A stretch of DNA of 64,000 nt, from positions 4,478,171 through 4,542,170 of the forward strand of contig BCKC01000002.1 in assembly GCA_001600455.1 (NCBI GenBank), in the 5' to 3' direction. The position numbers and the translations under genes are program-made. The stretch is from Endocalyx cinctus. Lineage: Eukaryota; Ascomycota; Sordariomycetes; Amphisphaeriales; Apiosporaceae. The notes under the pieces were generated by a model. It did not search any database, was not told where the DNA came from, and was given only the letters and a program-made list of their open reading frames with translations. Shown in pieces: positions 35,711 through 45,672 of the stretch; the stretch's first letter is position 1; every line of letters starts with the position of its first letter.

Positions 35711-37440
35711 ATGGTATCTCAAACGATAGCTAGGCTTGGTCGACTTCCCAGACGTCACTTAGTGAGTAAAATCATTGTATTATATAGCAACAATTTTCTC
35801 TACTCCTAAAACTAAATTCTCGAAAGTTCCGTATTGTTCCAATATCCCGACGATCTGAACGACAGTCATCACGTATTCTCGAAGTCGGTGCCAATGGGGC
35901 ATCTGAGTCGTCATCATCAGGTGGTGCTCGCGCCGAGGACACCGGAGGCTCAGGCTGGCGAGCCGGGTTGACCAAATTCATCGAAGGCAGCGCGACCGCC
36001 TTTGGGTCCATCCTGATCCTAGGACTCGCCGGCTATTCTTACCATGTTTACTACAAAGCGCACGTGCTGCGCAAGATGGAGAACGCGTTCGCCGTCGGGT
36101 ACTCGAGCCTCGAGCTGGCCGCCCTGAGCCGGCACGTCGACCCGGCGAGCCCGCACTCGGAGCTCAACGCGGTCGACTTCGAGGATAACGACTGGGTCCC
36201 CCGCCTGCAGCAGGACCTCATCGATCGCATCGTCGACGGCACCCTCCAGGGGCAGTACCACCTCATCACGGGCGAGAAGGGGACGGGGAAGACTTCGATG
36301 CTGCTGAAGGCGATGCGTCGTATCGGCGGCGAGGGCGTCGCCATGTTCGAGGCCCACGGCGATCCGGAGATCTTCCGGGTGCGGCTGGGCAAGGCTCTCG
36401 ACTTCGAGTTCCACGAAGACTATATCGGCAGCTTGTTCAGCTTCAAGGGCCCGCGTGATACCACTGCCCTGCTAGATATCGAGCGGGCGTTCAACAAGAT
36501 GGAAAAGATCGCCTTAGCCCGAAAAGAGAAAAAAGGAAAGCCCCTCGTGATGATCATCACGGGGGCACACCTGGTGCGCGACGACGAGGATGGTAATGAC
36601 CTGCTCGAACTTATCCAACAGCGCGCCGAGCTCTGGGCCGCCAGCCATTTAGTCACCGTCGTCTTTGTCAGCGACGATTATTGGACGTTTGAGCGCCTGA
36701 TGTGGCAAGCCACGCGACTACGAGTCATCCCCGTACACGACGTACCGCGCAACATAGCTCTCGATGCGTTACGGAACTTTCGACTAAAGCGGTTTGGTGA
36801 TGAAGTTCCGTCTTCGATCGCTCAGCAGGTCTATGATAAAGTAGGCGGACGGTTGAGCTTCCTCAGCCGCGTGGCCAAGTCGGACGACATGCTAGCGGCG
36901 AGCGAAGCCATCTGCGAGCGGGAGAAACGTTGGTTATTGAGTCACTACTGGATCCTAGGCGGAGATTTGGACCCCGGAGGTGAGACGCAGCAGGACCTTT
37001 CGTCGGCGGCGATGCTTTTGGGAAAAGCGCTGGTGGACAAGGAGGCGCAGATGAGGAAGGACGGCACATACGAGGGCCGGCTTCCGCAGATACCGATCCA
37101 CGAGGCGCGGGAGATTATGACGAACGCGTCGTGGATCCGCGAGCACGACCATCATAACATTTTTACCATCAATTCCGACGGTATGGTCCAGGCCGACTCG
37201 GTCGCTATGCAGAACGCCATGCGCGAGATCTGTTCTAGGCCTGGCTTTGATGAGCACCTACGTGCCACCCTCGCTCGATTGGACGAGATTGAGAGTTTAT
37301 CGAGAACGAGAGAACTTACACTGAAAGACCTTTCGGAGGATGGTGAGTATAGAGCTACGATCGCCAAGGGAGGTGAGAAAGGTAAAGATGCCGTATTATC
37401 TTTTAAGCTCGTAAATAAAGATTCGGATGAAACGGAGTAG
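35711..37440 (+). CDS. Mitochondrial P-loop (AAA/Orc1-like) ATPase
   Basis: Proposed exons 35711-35761 and 35827-37440 give 554 residues. The main frame has no ATG before its conserved part, and the only nearby start with a donor is ATG 35711 followed by GTGAGT at 35762; the join is phase 0. The resulting N-terminus is Arg-rich and lacks acidic residues (MVSQTIARLGRLPRRHL), a good mitochondrial presequence. One membrane helix (GSILILGLAGYSYHVYY) follows, then Walker A GEKGTGKTS. The Walker B position (PLVMIITGAHLVRDDEDG) lacks the usual Asp-Glu. Conserved blocks ALDFEFHEDYIG, RDTTALLDIERA and VYDKVGGRLSFL match an uncharacterised fungal family. Likely inner-membrane anchored; the role is unknown. 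Confidence 0.8.
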
Positions 37441-37965
37441 GATCACAAACTATTAGAAGATATATAAAAATCACATATCACGGTATTGGGAAAGATTATT
37501 GCAGTTGATCATCTCGTTTGTTCTTTCGTAAAGATTGAACTTCAAAATGCATGGTTCTGTAGAGTTATAAATGTTCATGCGATATACCACGTGGGTTTTG
37601 ACTACGTATTTGATAGATCACAGGGCTAGATAAAGTTGAGAAGTCATGTGCATGTATTGGGATTTAAGGGATTTAATATCTTAAATTTATATCAAATATC
37701 AACGACATACATTCTGTCGCGTTCCTGGGAACTCCTGTAACTCCATGGCCTATTGTTTCCCTCTGGTATCGATGCGTTCCCATATTTGAAAAAGAACTGC
37801 CCAAATCATCCTCACAATCTCAGTAAGTGCCAAGTACGATGATTATGCGGTGATTGAATCCATGGCAGTATAAAAAAACCTAACGGTCACGTGCAGCATC
37901 ACTCGATGATGTGCGAGGTGACTCAAGCATAAATCCCGTTGGTAAAAGAAAGAAAGGGCGAATGC
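37441..37965. other. Intergenic between convergent genes
   Basis: 3' regions only; no gene seen. Confidence 0.5.
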
Positions 37966-38566
37966 TCATGAATCAATGTCCATCCAGTCTGGATGGTCCC
38001 TTGCTCGCCACGGCTTTATGCCTTTAGGGTTCGCGTCTCGACTCTTCTTGACTTGCTGCATTACCTTTCTGCTCTCCTCGCTGTTATACAAAGCGGCGAA
38101 TTGCTTGATTTCTTCAGTTCCCGACAAAAGGGACTTAGCGAAATGCTTATAAGCATCGTCGGCTGTATTATTTAATATCGAATCAATGTTAGTATGCTCC
38201 TTAGGTAATGGATCGTATTTTGGGGATAAAATAAATCAACAAATGGAAAGGGGTAAAAGGGGAGGGAAAACAAGCCCTTACAGGTGACGTCGGTAGGCAA
38301 AGACTGCAGCATCCGTGGTATCGTGGTGCGTAATTGTCGACACTAAAAGAACAAGAACATGTGATCAGCTATTACGAGGAAATAATTTTATTTGCCTCCT
38401 TTTTTTTCAGGTGGCTCTCTATAGAAAGCGGAGTACATACCTTGACATGCAACAGGTTCAAATGTTTTAATGCCTGTTCAAGTTGTTCCTCATTCAATTT
38501 ATCGTCTTTGGTGGATGCTGGTGGAGGAGCACTAGAAATACTGGATTTCTTGATCTGCCCTGACAT
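37966..38566 (-). CDS. Conserved small fungal protein, three exons
   Basis: Exons (minus) 38566-38441, 38342-38282 and 38162-37966, phases 0 and 1, give 127 residues ending at TGA 37968-37966. Splice sites are GTATGT/TTTTAG and GTAAGG/ATACAG, and a CTAAC branch lies before exon 3. Features: Ser/Pro-rich start, helix EEQLEQALKHLNLLHVK, then CRQLRTTIPRMLQSLP, a helix-rich middle (EEIKQFAALYNSEESRKV) and a conserved end (GIKPWRARDHPDWMDIDS). The pattern feels like a small all-helical subunit of a nuclear complex such as Mediator, but I cannot assign it. The third exon is very well preserved as coding sequence, which supports the model. Confidence 0.75.
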
Positions 38567-39871
38567 TTTTAATGAGGTTTAAAATGAACTCGGTAATAGG
38601 GTAATTTCAAACCGAAAAACCGAAGATGATGAATATGAAAAAAGGTGAACAATCAAGCTCTTGAAGATATTTATAGTAAGATTAGGGAGAAGAGTGTAAT
38701 CTATTATGATGTATAAGTCCACGGGTATATCTCTTTCGGGTTCAAGAAGATGATGAAATATGATAATTTGGTGTCTTAGAAGAATCTAGAATAGCAGAGT
38801 AGATTGTATACATTCATTCACATAGAGCAGTTAATTTTCTATATGAATCATAAGTCGTCTAATTCTTCGTTTGCCAGCTTCTAGAATACTTAATTTTAGA
38901 TGTACCAAACAAAAAAAAAAAAAAAAAGATCTGAACATCTGGGCAATTTCCTAATGTACTACCTGGCAGCTAGGTAGCTCGGCTACTAGGTTAGGTAACT
39001 TGTCAGGTGTGCTACCTAAGTCTTAAGGTTGTTTAGGTACCTAAGCTGCCTATATGTAGGTAAATATACATACTTGGTAGTACATCCATTACCTGGCTGC
39101 CTGGCACAGATCCCCACTGTTTGATAGTTAATGATTTAATCAACATTCCGTACAGGGCACTCACCGCCCTAAATGAACGATCTTCCAAGCTAATTGGTTT
39201 GTTTTAGTGTATTTGTCTATCTTTACGGAGTAATTACCACCTAAATCAAGTCCACGGGTATGTACCTAGGTATATTCTATTGTATCTTATTTGATTGCCT
39301 ACCTAAAGTGCCTACCTAAATACCACGTACCTACCTAGGCTGCTAGGGTACCTAAGATACTTACTTCCAAGGTTATTGTACTACACTAGTTACTGAATTA
39401 TATAATTGCTTCATTTTTTTTTCCTTTTTTTAACTTCATATAATTTTTATACTCGTTCCATCTTACCCTATTCCTCTTATTTCATTCATATTTTTGTCTA
39501 TATTGTTGTTATTTATTTTTCCTGTCAAAATTGTCTTATGTGGCTAGGGAACGAACAATTTCGAACTTTACCTTATTAGGTTAAATATTTGTGTGGGCCC
39601 TTTTCAGGCTGGTGCATTCCGCTATGTAAAAAAGAAAAAAAAAAATAAATGACCCAAGAAAATAACCAACTTCACATTTGCAGTACTACGTTCTACTTAG
39701 TATTCAAACCTTCCCGCAAAAGTGATAGTTACCGTACGAAGATCTGTTCATCTTTTTGTCCACACAGTATTTTTTTTTTTTCCCTTTCCGTAATCCACGG
39801 TCGCATCCAATAAGAGAAACAAATAAGAGAAGAAAAAAACTTGAAAATCTATTCATGTATATTACTTTATA
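38567..39871. other. Divergent intergenic region rich in TACCTA/TAGGTA motifs
   Basis: Shared upstream region of the small conserved gene and the FAR1 gene. Between about 38960 and 39370 the hexamers TACCTA and TAGGTA recur many times on both strands, often as short palindromes such as TAGGTACCTA and TACCTAGGTA. An A-run lies at about 38912-38927. No gene seen. Confidence 0.55.
38960..39370. repeat. Cluster of TACCTA/TAGGTA motifs
   Basis: More than a dozen scattered copies of ACCTA/TAGGT words, several combined into perfect short palindromes. Could be degenerate simple repeat or a multi-site regulatory region. Confidence 0.55.
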
Positions 39872-41052
39872 ATGAATTCACACGGTGAAGAGAAACACCA
39901 AAGCCATAGTCCAATGGTGGACCCTGCTCTTCAGAGCCAGGATGGTTACGGAACGGAATATCAGCAACCCGACCCAGACCGTGCGAAATTTGCATTCTCA
40001 ACTACCAACTCATCTCAATTTCTACCAACACAACCTCTAGAAGACGCGTTGACCACAGTGTTCAACGACGCACCGCACCATTCATTCCACCAGCACCAGC
40101 ACCAACACCAACACCAACACCATCAACACCCCACCGATTCCGATTCCGAACCCAATACCAAAGCTCGAGAAGGAGCTTTTGGTCATCCTGCTTCTTCAAC
40201 CCAACAACCCTTTTCCCCCGATTACCCCGACACCACCGCCAAAATTTCTCTCCAACAGAATCCCCACCACCCTGGCGTCGCCACGGGCGGCGTGGTCACC
40301 AACGGGAACGCGAGCGCTTTGAGTACTCCCGGCCGCCAGATTTCCGTCGTACAGACCGCACCTGCGACGCCCGTCATGCAGCACAGCGAGCCGGGCGCCC
40401 TGGCGCCTCCTCCCGAAGGTATCTACCGTAGCTTCGAGGATCTGCTGTCGGCCGTGCAACGCGTAGCTAAAGATCAGGGCTACGGCGTCGTAAAGCTGAG
40501 AGCCAGCAATTACCGAGACGGCAAGCCCACCCGTTACGATCTCGTCTGTGATCGCGGCGGTGTCAAGTACAACAGCACCGCGAAGAAGCGAAACCCGAGC
40601 ACGCGAAAGATCGATTGCCCATGGCGTGCCAAGGCCGTCTGCGAGGTCCAGCTCAACAACCAATGGCGCTTCGCCGTCCAAGATTCGAGACACAATCACG
40701 AAGCTCGCACGAGTACCGCTACCCCGGGACAAGAGAACACCCCGATTGCCCAGAGCATACGCGGTCTGACGAACAAGCTCGACCGCATCAGCCATGAGAT
40801 CTCGACCGGATTCATAAGTATCAATCAACGTTTGGACGGCATTGAGAAAAGACTCGAGGCTATGGAAGCTCGCGTTAACACTGTTGATGCACGCATGTCG
40901 GGTATGGAAACAAGAGGTGCTGGCATGGAAGTTCCTATGGATAATATGGAAATGGAAAATTCAAGTAAGTCGATCTACCCCGGTGACTTTAATTCTAAAT
41001 AAGACGCGTACTGACAAACGTTATCACAGTGCTGGGCGCAACTGTTATGTAG
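39872..41052 (+). CDS. FAR1-type DNA-binding domain protein
   Basis: Exons 39872-40964 and 41030-41052 (GTAAGT donor, clear CTGAC branch, phase 1) give 371 residues; without splicing the frame would end at 41002. The N-terminal half is disordered, with a His/Gln run (HQHQHQHQHQHHQH) near residue 75. The domain from about residue 185 begins IYRSFEDLLSAVQRVAKDQG and continues KPTRYDLVCDRGG, with CPWRAKAV and WRFAVQDSRHNHE, the Cys/His ligands of the FAR1/WRKY-GCM1-like zinc fold derived from Mutator transposases. The C-terminal region is a coiled coil (DGIEKRLEAMEARVNTVD). Probably a nuclear regulator; no transposase domain is attached. Confidence 0.85.
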
Positions 41053-42145
41053 TAACGGTATCGCTCGTTTCCTATGTCATTTCCTTGTCTCAATTCATAC
41101 ATCCTAGGCCTCAATCCAGGCGTATATATGTGTGTGAGTTTAGTTCCGCATATCTATATATGATCAGAGCAAAGACACTCCCTTTTCTTTTCTTTTTCCT
41201 CTCTGTTTTTTTTTTTTTTTTTTCGTCGAAATTTTTTCCACACTACTACCGCTGGTACCTATTCTCGCGAAGCATTGTCGAAGGGGGTTCTTTGTTAAAT
41301 TGTTATAGGAAGAAAAGAGGGTTATCTCGTCCCAGGACTTATAAAAGGCGTATGGGAAAAAAAGTGTGTTAAGCCTTTGTATTTCGCTTTTCTCTTTAAT
41401 CATCAGGGTTTCTTTTCTCTTTCGTCGATGTATTATACTACGGCTTGCGGGGCCAAACAACACAAAAAAAAATAAAGGTCTTAAATAAGGAGGATGGCGA
41501 GAATAATTACACATAACTATCGTTTCCTCGACCTTTCGAATTGATTTTCTGTTTCGTCTTTCACACAAATAAGATTAGACAAACTCTGAGAGGGGGTCGT
41601 GTTCTCTGGCATCAGGATATGTTCCTATCCCATACTTCATGCTCTCTTGAGATCTTATCGGGATCTCACTACCCTCAGTAGATATACTAATAAAACGTAT
41701 GTTTTCTATATCGATACCACCTCTACGTGCGTGCTAGGTAGGTCTCCGAAAACTCATAAATAGGTGTGATATATATATGGACTCATAAGATGGGTAAAAT
41801 ACAATGGATGACATTCGGGGGTATCACAATATCATGACTCAAATTGCTACCTCCGTCAACACCGTCCAAAACGGTCGACATCGCAGACACTTACTGTAGT
41901 ACTAAGTTTATCACTAACTACTTAGGTAGATAGTAACATATCATAAATAAGGGTCCCATAACGAGATAGATCGATCGGGTCTTTCGTAACTAAGCTCGAA
42001 CTAGTAATCAGTCCAAAGAGAGGGAAAAAAAGGCTGCATATCGTCATGATTTCTGTGACATTTAGGTCACAAGCTAGATAGTAGGCTGCGATCACTACAA
42101 TACAGTGCATGAGAATAAGGAAATGGTCACCGCAGTCTACTAGAT
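41053..42145. other. Intergenic between convergent genes
   Basis: 3' regions of the FAR1 and cutinase genes. T-rich near 41205-41225; no gene seen. Confidence 0.5.
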
Positions 42146-43174
42146 TTATAGTCTGGATCCCACGAAGTCGGCGGCGAGCTGCGGCCACGATCCGTTAAAA
42201 TAACCGTAGTGGGTCTCGCCGTTTGTCCCTTGCGCACAAGTAGGGTCTTCCACGTTACAGTAATCGCGCAGCCGAGGCGCCCAGAGGCGAAGGGCCTCGA
42301 GCATCGCGGGTGTTCGGGGATATCTCTAATTGAAGTTTATAAATAACCATCCCGTCAGTTGGTCGATCAGTCGGCTCGGGCTATGTTAAGTAAATATGAA
42401 GAGAAGGAGGAATTTTGTTCGTACCCCGTCTTTACCCGAACCATCTCCGACATTCCACGATTGGTTCGCGTTATGATGCATGCTGCCGAAACTCAGTATA
42501 GCGGATACTGTGCGATTACATATGAAAATATTTTACGTTAGACATGCATTTCTCTCTCTTTTTTTTCCCCCCCGATTGGTCTCTCGCCTCTCACGAATGT
42601 AGGTACTCGACCAGGGGAAAATGGTGTGACACGTACTTTTACTGGAGGGAAATTCGTCGGGCGAAAGCGGCTCATTCGCGGGCTGCTCGCAGAGATCCCC
42701 GGCGAGAGGGATACCTATAATAATATTCCGAATAAACATCATTCCTCGAAAGAGCGAGACAGAGAGAGAGAGAGAGAGAGAGAAGGGGGAAATTCTCCTA
42801 AACGCACCTCCGCCGCCGGCTATCACGTCCGTAACCAGCATCGCGCCCTGCGACCAACCCGCGACGACCAACCGCGCTTCCGGGCACGCCGTCGCGTACG
42901 CGGCCAAGTCCCGCCGGGCCAGGAGCACGCCGAGATGATGCTCGTAGCAGATGGTGGCGTCGTCGACTTCGGCGGCTTCGTACGCGATACTCCGGTACCC
43001 GCAGCTCGGCCGATCCGCGCAGATGGCGTCGGCGATCGTCGCGAGCAGGCCGGGAGCCGTCTCGCCGTGGCCGCGGGCTAAGAAGACTTGCACGTCGTTG
43101 CATTCGGCGATTGTCCGAGGAGAGACTGCCGTCGCGCCGACGGATAGCGGCAGTAAGAAGCTAGCGGTCAACAT
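42146..43174 (-). CDS. Cutinase / acetylxylan esterase (CE5 family)
   Basis: Four exons (minus) 43174-42808, 42714-42637, 42507-42425 and 42325-42146 give 235 residues, with phases 1, 1, 0. Residues 1-16 are a signal peptide. Fold blocks: CNDVQVFLARGHGETAPG, the nucleophile elbow GWSQGA (Ser108), SFGSMHHNANQSWNVGDGSG, RDYCNVEDPTC (Asp203 as the likely acid) and GETHYGYF (His215 as the likely base), so a complete Ser-Asp-His triad. Secreted serine esterase acting on plant cutin or acetylated xylan. Introns 1 and 4-side donors are GTGCGT and GTACGA, non-standard but in frame; intron 1 carries an (AG)n repeat (about 42763-42782). Which ester it prefers cannot be told. Confidence 0.85.
42763..42782. 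repeat. (AG)n microsatellite in cutinase intron 1
   Basis: Perfect dinucleotide run of about ten units inside the first intron of the CE5 gene. Confidence 0.7.
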
Positions 43175-44075
43175 CGTCGAGAAGCTTGTAGTAGTGGACG
43201 TCGAGTTGCGCGGGCGTGTTCTCGGCGAGGGGGGTAGGGGAGTGGATATTATTTGGAGGCCGGGACTATGGTTATTCCGCCCATGGAGAGGAGATGGACC
43301 TACCCAATACGGACTTTATCCCAAGAGCTAATCTATAGACAGGGGTGGGGTCAGCAATCCCCCCAGAACGACTACACTGTTACCTTGATTGATTCTTATG
43401 GGATTTTAGCAGTTGATTTTTATATTTACTGGACAAGCAAACACCAGTCCTTAGAACCTCTACGCTTCCCACCGGTTTAGTTTATATACTCTCTCTGTAT
43501 CGAGATAGTAGATACTACGAATAGTCTACTACCTACCAAGAAACCTCAACATAAGTTAAAGTTATGTGGGTAATGCGAAAAATGATTGGTCTGTTAGATG
43601 TGGACTTATGCCTGAGTTTACGAAGGGTCCTCTACACGCCTCTACGGAACCATCTTTAAAAACCCCTGTCGTTTTCTTATCTTCCGTGTAACACAGTAAA
43701 AATTGTAAACTCAGGACGTTCTGTGGGCTGCAAGCTCACCTCCCGTATTCGACTTGCCAACAACTTAATACTTACACTCAGCTGCGCAATATTCCTTTGG
43801 GTTATCAAGGGGAGAAATTTCCCATGGCTTCTATCACTTGCGATGACTCAAAGCTGCTTAACAGATTAGATCCTAAAAAGAAAAAAGAGATTTGAAGCCT
43901 ATCCTATAGTACATTCTGTCCACGGCAGTACCCTTACATCAGTCCCGTCGCATATGTCTACACATCATTCTATCAAGGTAATTGTACCCCTTTCCTCTAG
44001 GCTTCCTCCCTCTCCTCAAGGAATGTCCAACTGCCATATCTAGTAATTCAGCACCGTGAGCCCTGTGACTTTCTT
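43175..44075. other. Intergenic with MITE-like element
   Basis: Cutinase promoter side and the 3' side of the small membrane-protein gene. The only structure seen is the inverted-repeat element at 43606-43748. Confidence 0.5.
43606..43748 (+). mobile_element. MITE-like element, copy 1
   Basis: About 143 bp that recurs as a reverse complement at 50371-50520. Within it, 43611-43715 is bounded by perfect 11 bp inverted repeats, CCTGAGTTTAC and GTAAACTCAGG. The similarity extends about 30 bp beyond the right inverted repeat (TCTGTGGGCTGCAAGCTCAC, then CTCCCGTATT). Confidence 0.7.
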
Positions 44076-44427
44076 TCATCTTTCCATTCTTATGGCGAGC
44101 ATGACACTGGGGTCTCTGTAGAAGAACAGGGTGGGTTGTGGAGACTGATTTGGGGCGAAGGGCGTTGCAGTCTCCATCGCGGATGCGGTCGCATAGGGAA
44201 CATGTTGCGGATAGTGTTCTAACGACAACGGTTGCACTTGGTCTGGGGGTATTGCGAGATGGCGTGACTGGTAAAAGACATTAACGATGTGATCAAAGTC
44301 AAATTTGCGTCTGCCGCTCACTTACTCGGGCTCCCCTACGTGAAACTGCCCATACAGCTGCGATTGCTGGGGGAAGACCGACAAAGAGACCAACAATACC
44401 AACTATTGCTGCCTGAGGAAGTCCCAT
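44076..44427 (-). CDS. Small single-pass membrane protein
   Basis: Exons (minus) 44427-44326 and 44267-44076, a 58 nt intron with GTAAGT donor and TACCAG acceptor, phase 0, give 97 residues. The first 28 residues contain one strong hydrophobic helix (AAIVGIVGLFVGLPPAIAA) followed by a basic patch (SRRGARSRH), predicting an N-out/C-in anchor or an uncleaved signal. The rest is polar and Pro/Gln-rich, without a domain that I recognise. The clean splice sites and the hydrophobic first exon support a real gene. It lies inside the segment bounded by the two inverted MITE-like copies. Function unknown. Confidence 0.55.
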
Positions 44428-45672
44428 TATAGTAGATTTGGGGAAGTTTCTTTGGCCACTTGTATCTCGATAAGTGCTAAAATTTGTATTTGACGGTATG
44501 TATAGTAAGGCCGTATTGATATATGGATGCTACTAGAACCGAAGGATTATCTGTCGATTAATACTATTATATGGCGATACTAGTATTAGTAGATAACGAC
44601 TCATCGTAGCCCTTCTGGTGAATAGCTCAAATCATATATCTACTAATACGCGTCGCAACCGATAGGTTCCAATCAATGATGGCTTACCGAACAAACTCGA
44701 ACAGGTTTCTACGTTGGCCAATTACATCTCGGTTTGAATTTAGGCGATTTCTGTTCTGAATATTCTACTGTGCCACTCCTCTGAATGCCTCGAGTTTTAT
44801 ACATTGACCAATGAGATAGGGTACAAAAAGGACATGGAAACGGTCGGCGCTCAAGGCATACATCATATACAGCTAGCTCCCTACTTCAGATTTTTTTCGT
44901 TATCCAATAAGAAAATGAAGGAAATAAGTAATGACCAGCCTACAGTTCTCTATCATACCACATTTTCACTTTGCCCATGAATACGTCTTTCAGATTTATT
45001 CGCTGACCAATTAGAGACCATCCTATCTGAGTGTGGCGTTCCGTGATTACTTCGCCCGTTTGCTTAGCGTTCTACAGCAGATTGGGGTCGAGTTGAGGAT
45101 GACATGAACGATATAGGATGCATATCCATTGCATTATATCCCACTAAAAGATTTCTTCATCCTCCAATCGAGTGTCTATGTTCAGTCTCTCATATTGCAA
45201 TTGGAAGATATGCATAATTATGTTGTTTTCTCAAAAAGCCGACTTGAATAATTTCATGCAGGCTATGAACTTGCCAGCCTGCCGCTCGACCATAATCATA
45301 ATCTTACGTAGATACTTATACGTCCCACTTTCCTTTCCTCTTTTCCTCCCATGTTTTACAACCAAGACAGATCTTAAACTTTTTCCTCCCCTTCCACAAT
45401 GCTGGTATGTTATGATTCGTATCGGATTATCTAGTGCAAGTACAACTTCTACGTTTTATTCTACGTAACTATTTTACACCTCCGTTAGAAGAAAATAGCT
45501 CCTTGCTCCAAATTTCACCCAAGCTCACTTCAATTCAATAATCGATTATACTCTATTGAGTTCTGAGGACTGATGCCAGACAAACCAATCAATCGAAATA
45601 CCATAGTAGTACTTCGATATTCATAATTGCTATTTCATTCATCCATTACCACTCGACAGACAACGCCAAATC
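44428..45672. other. Divergent intergenic region
   Basis: Upstream regions of the small membrane-protein gene (minus) and the Clr5-ankyrin gene (plus). AT-rich; no gene seen. Confidence 0.5.

Noticed and set aside
35762..35787. Shorter 26 nt intron for the mitochondrial ATPase (acceptor at TATATAG)
   Set aside because: Too short for a fungal intron; the 65 nt alternative ending at 35826 is also in frame.
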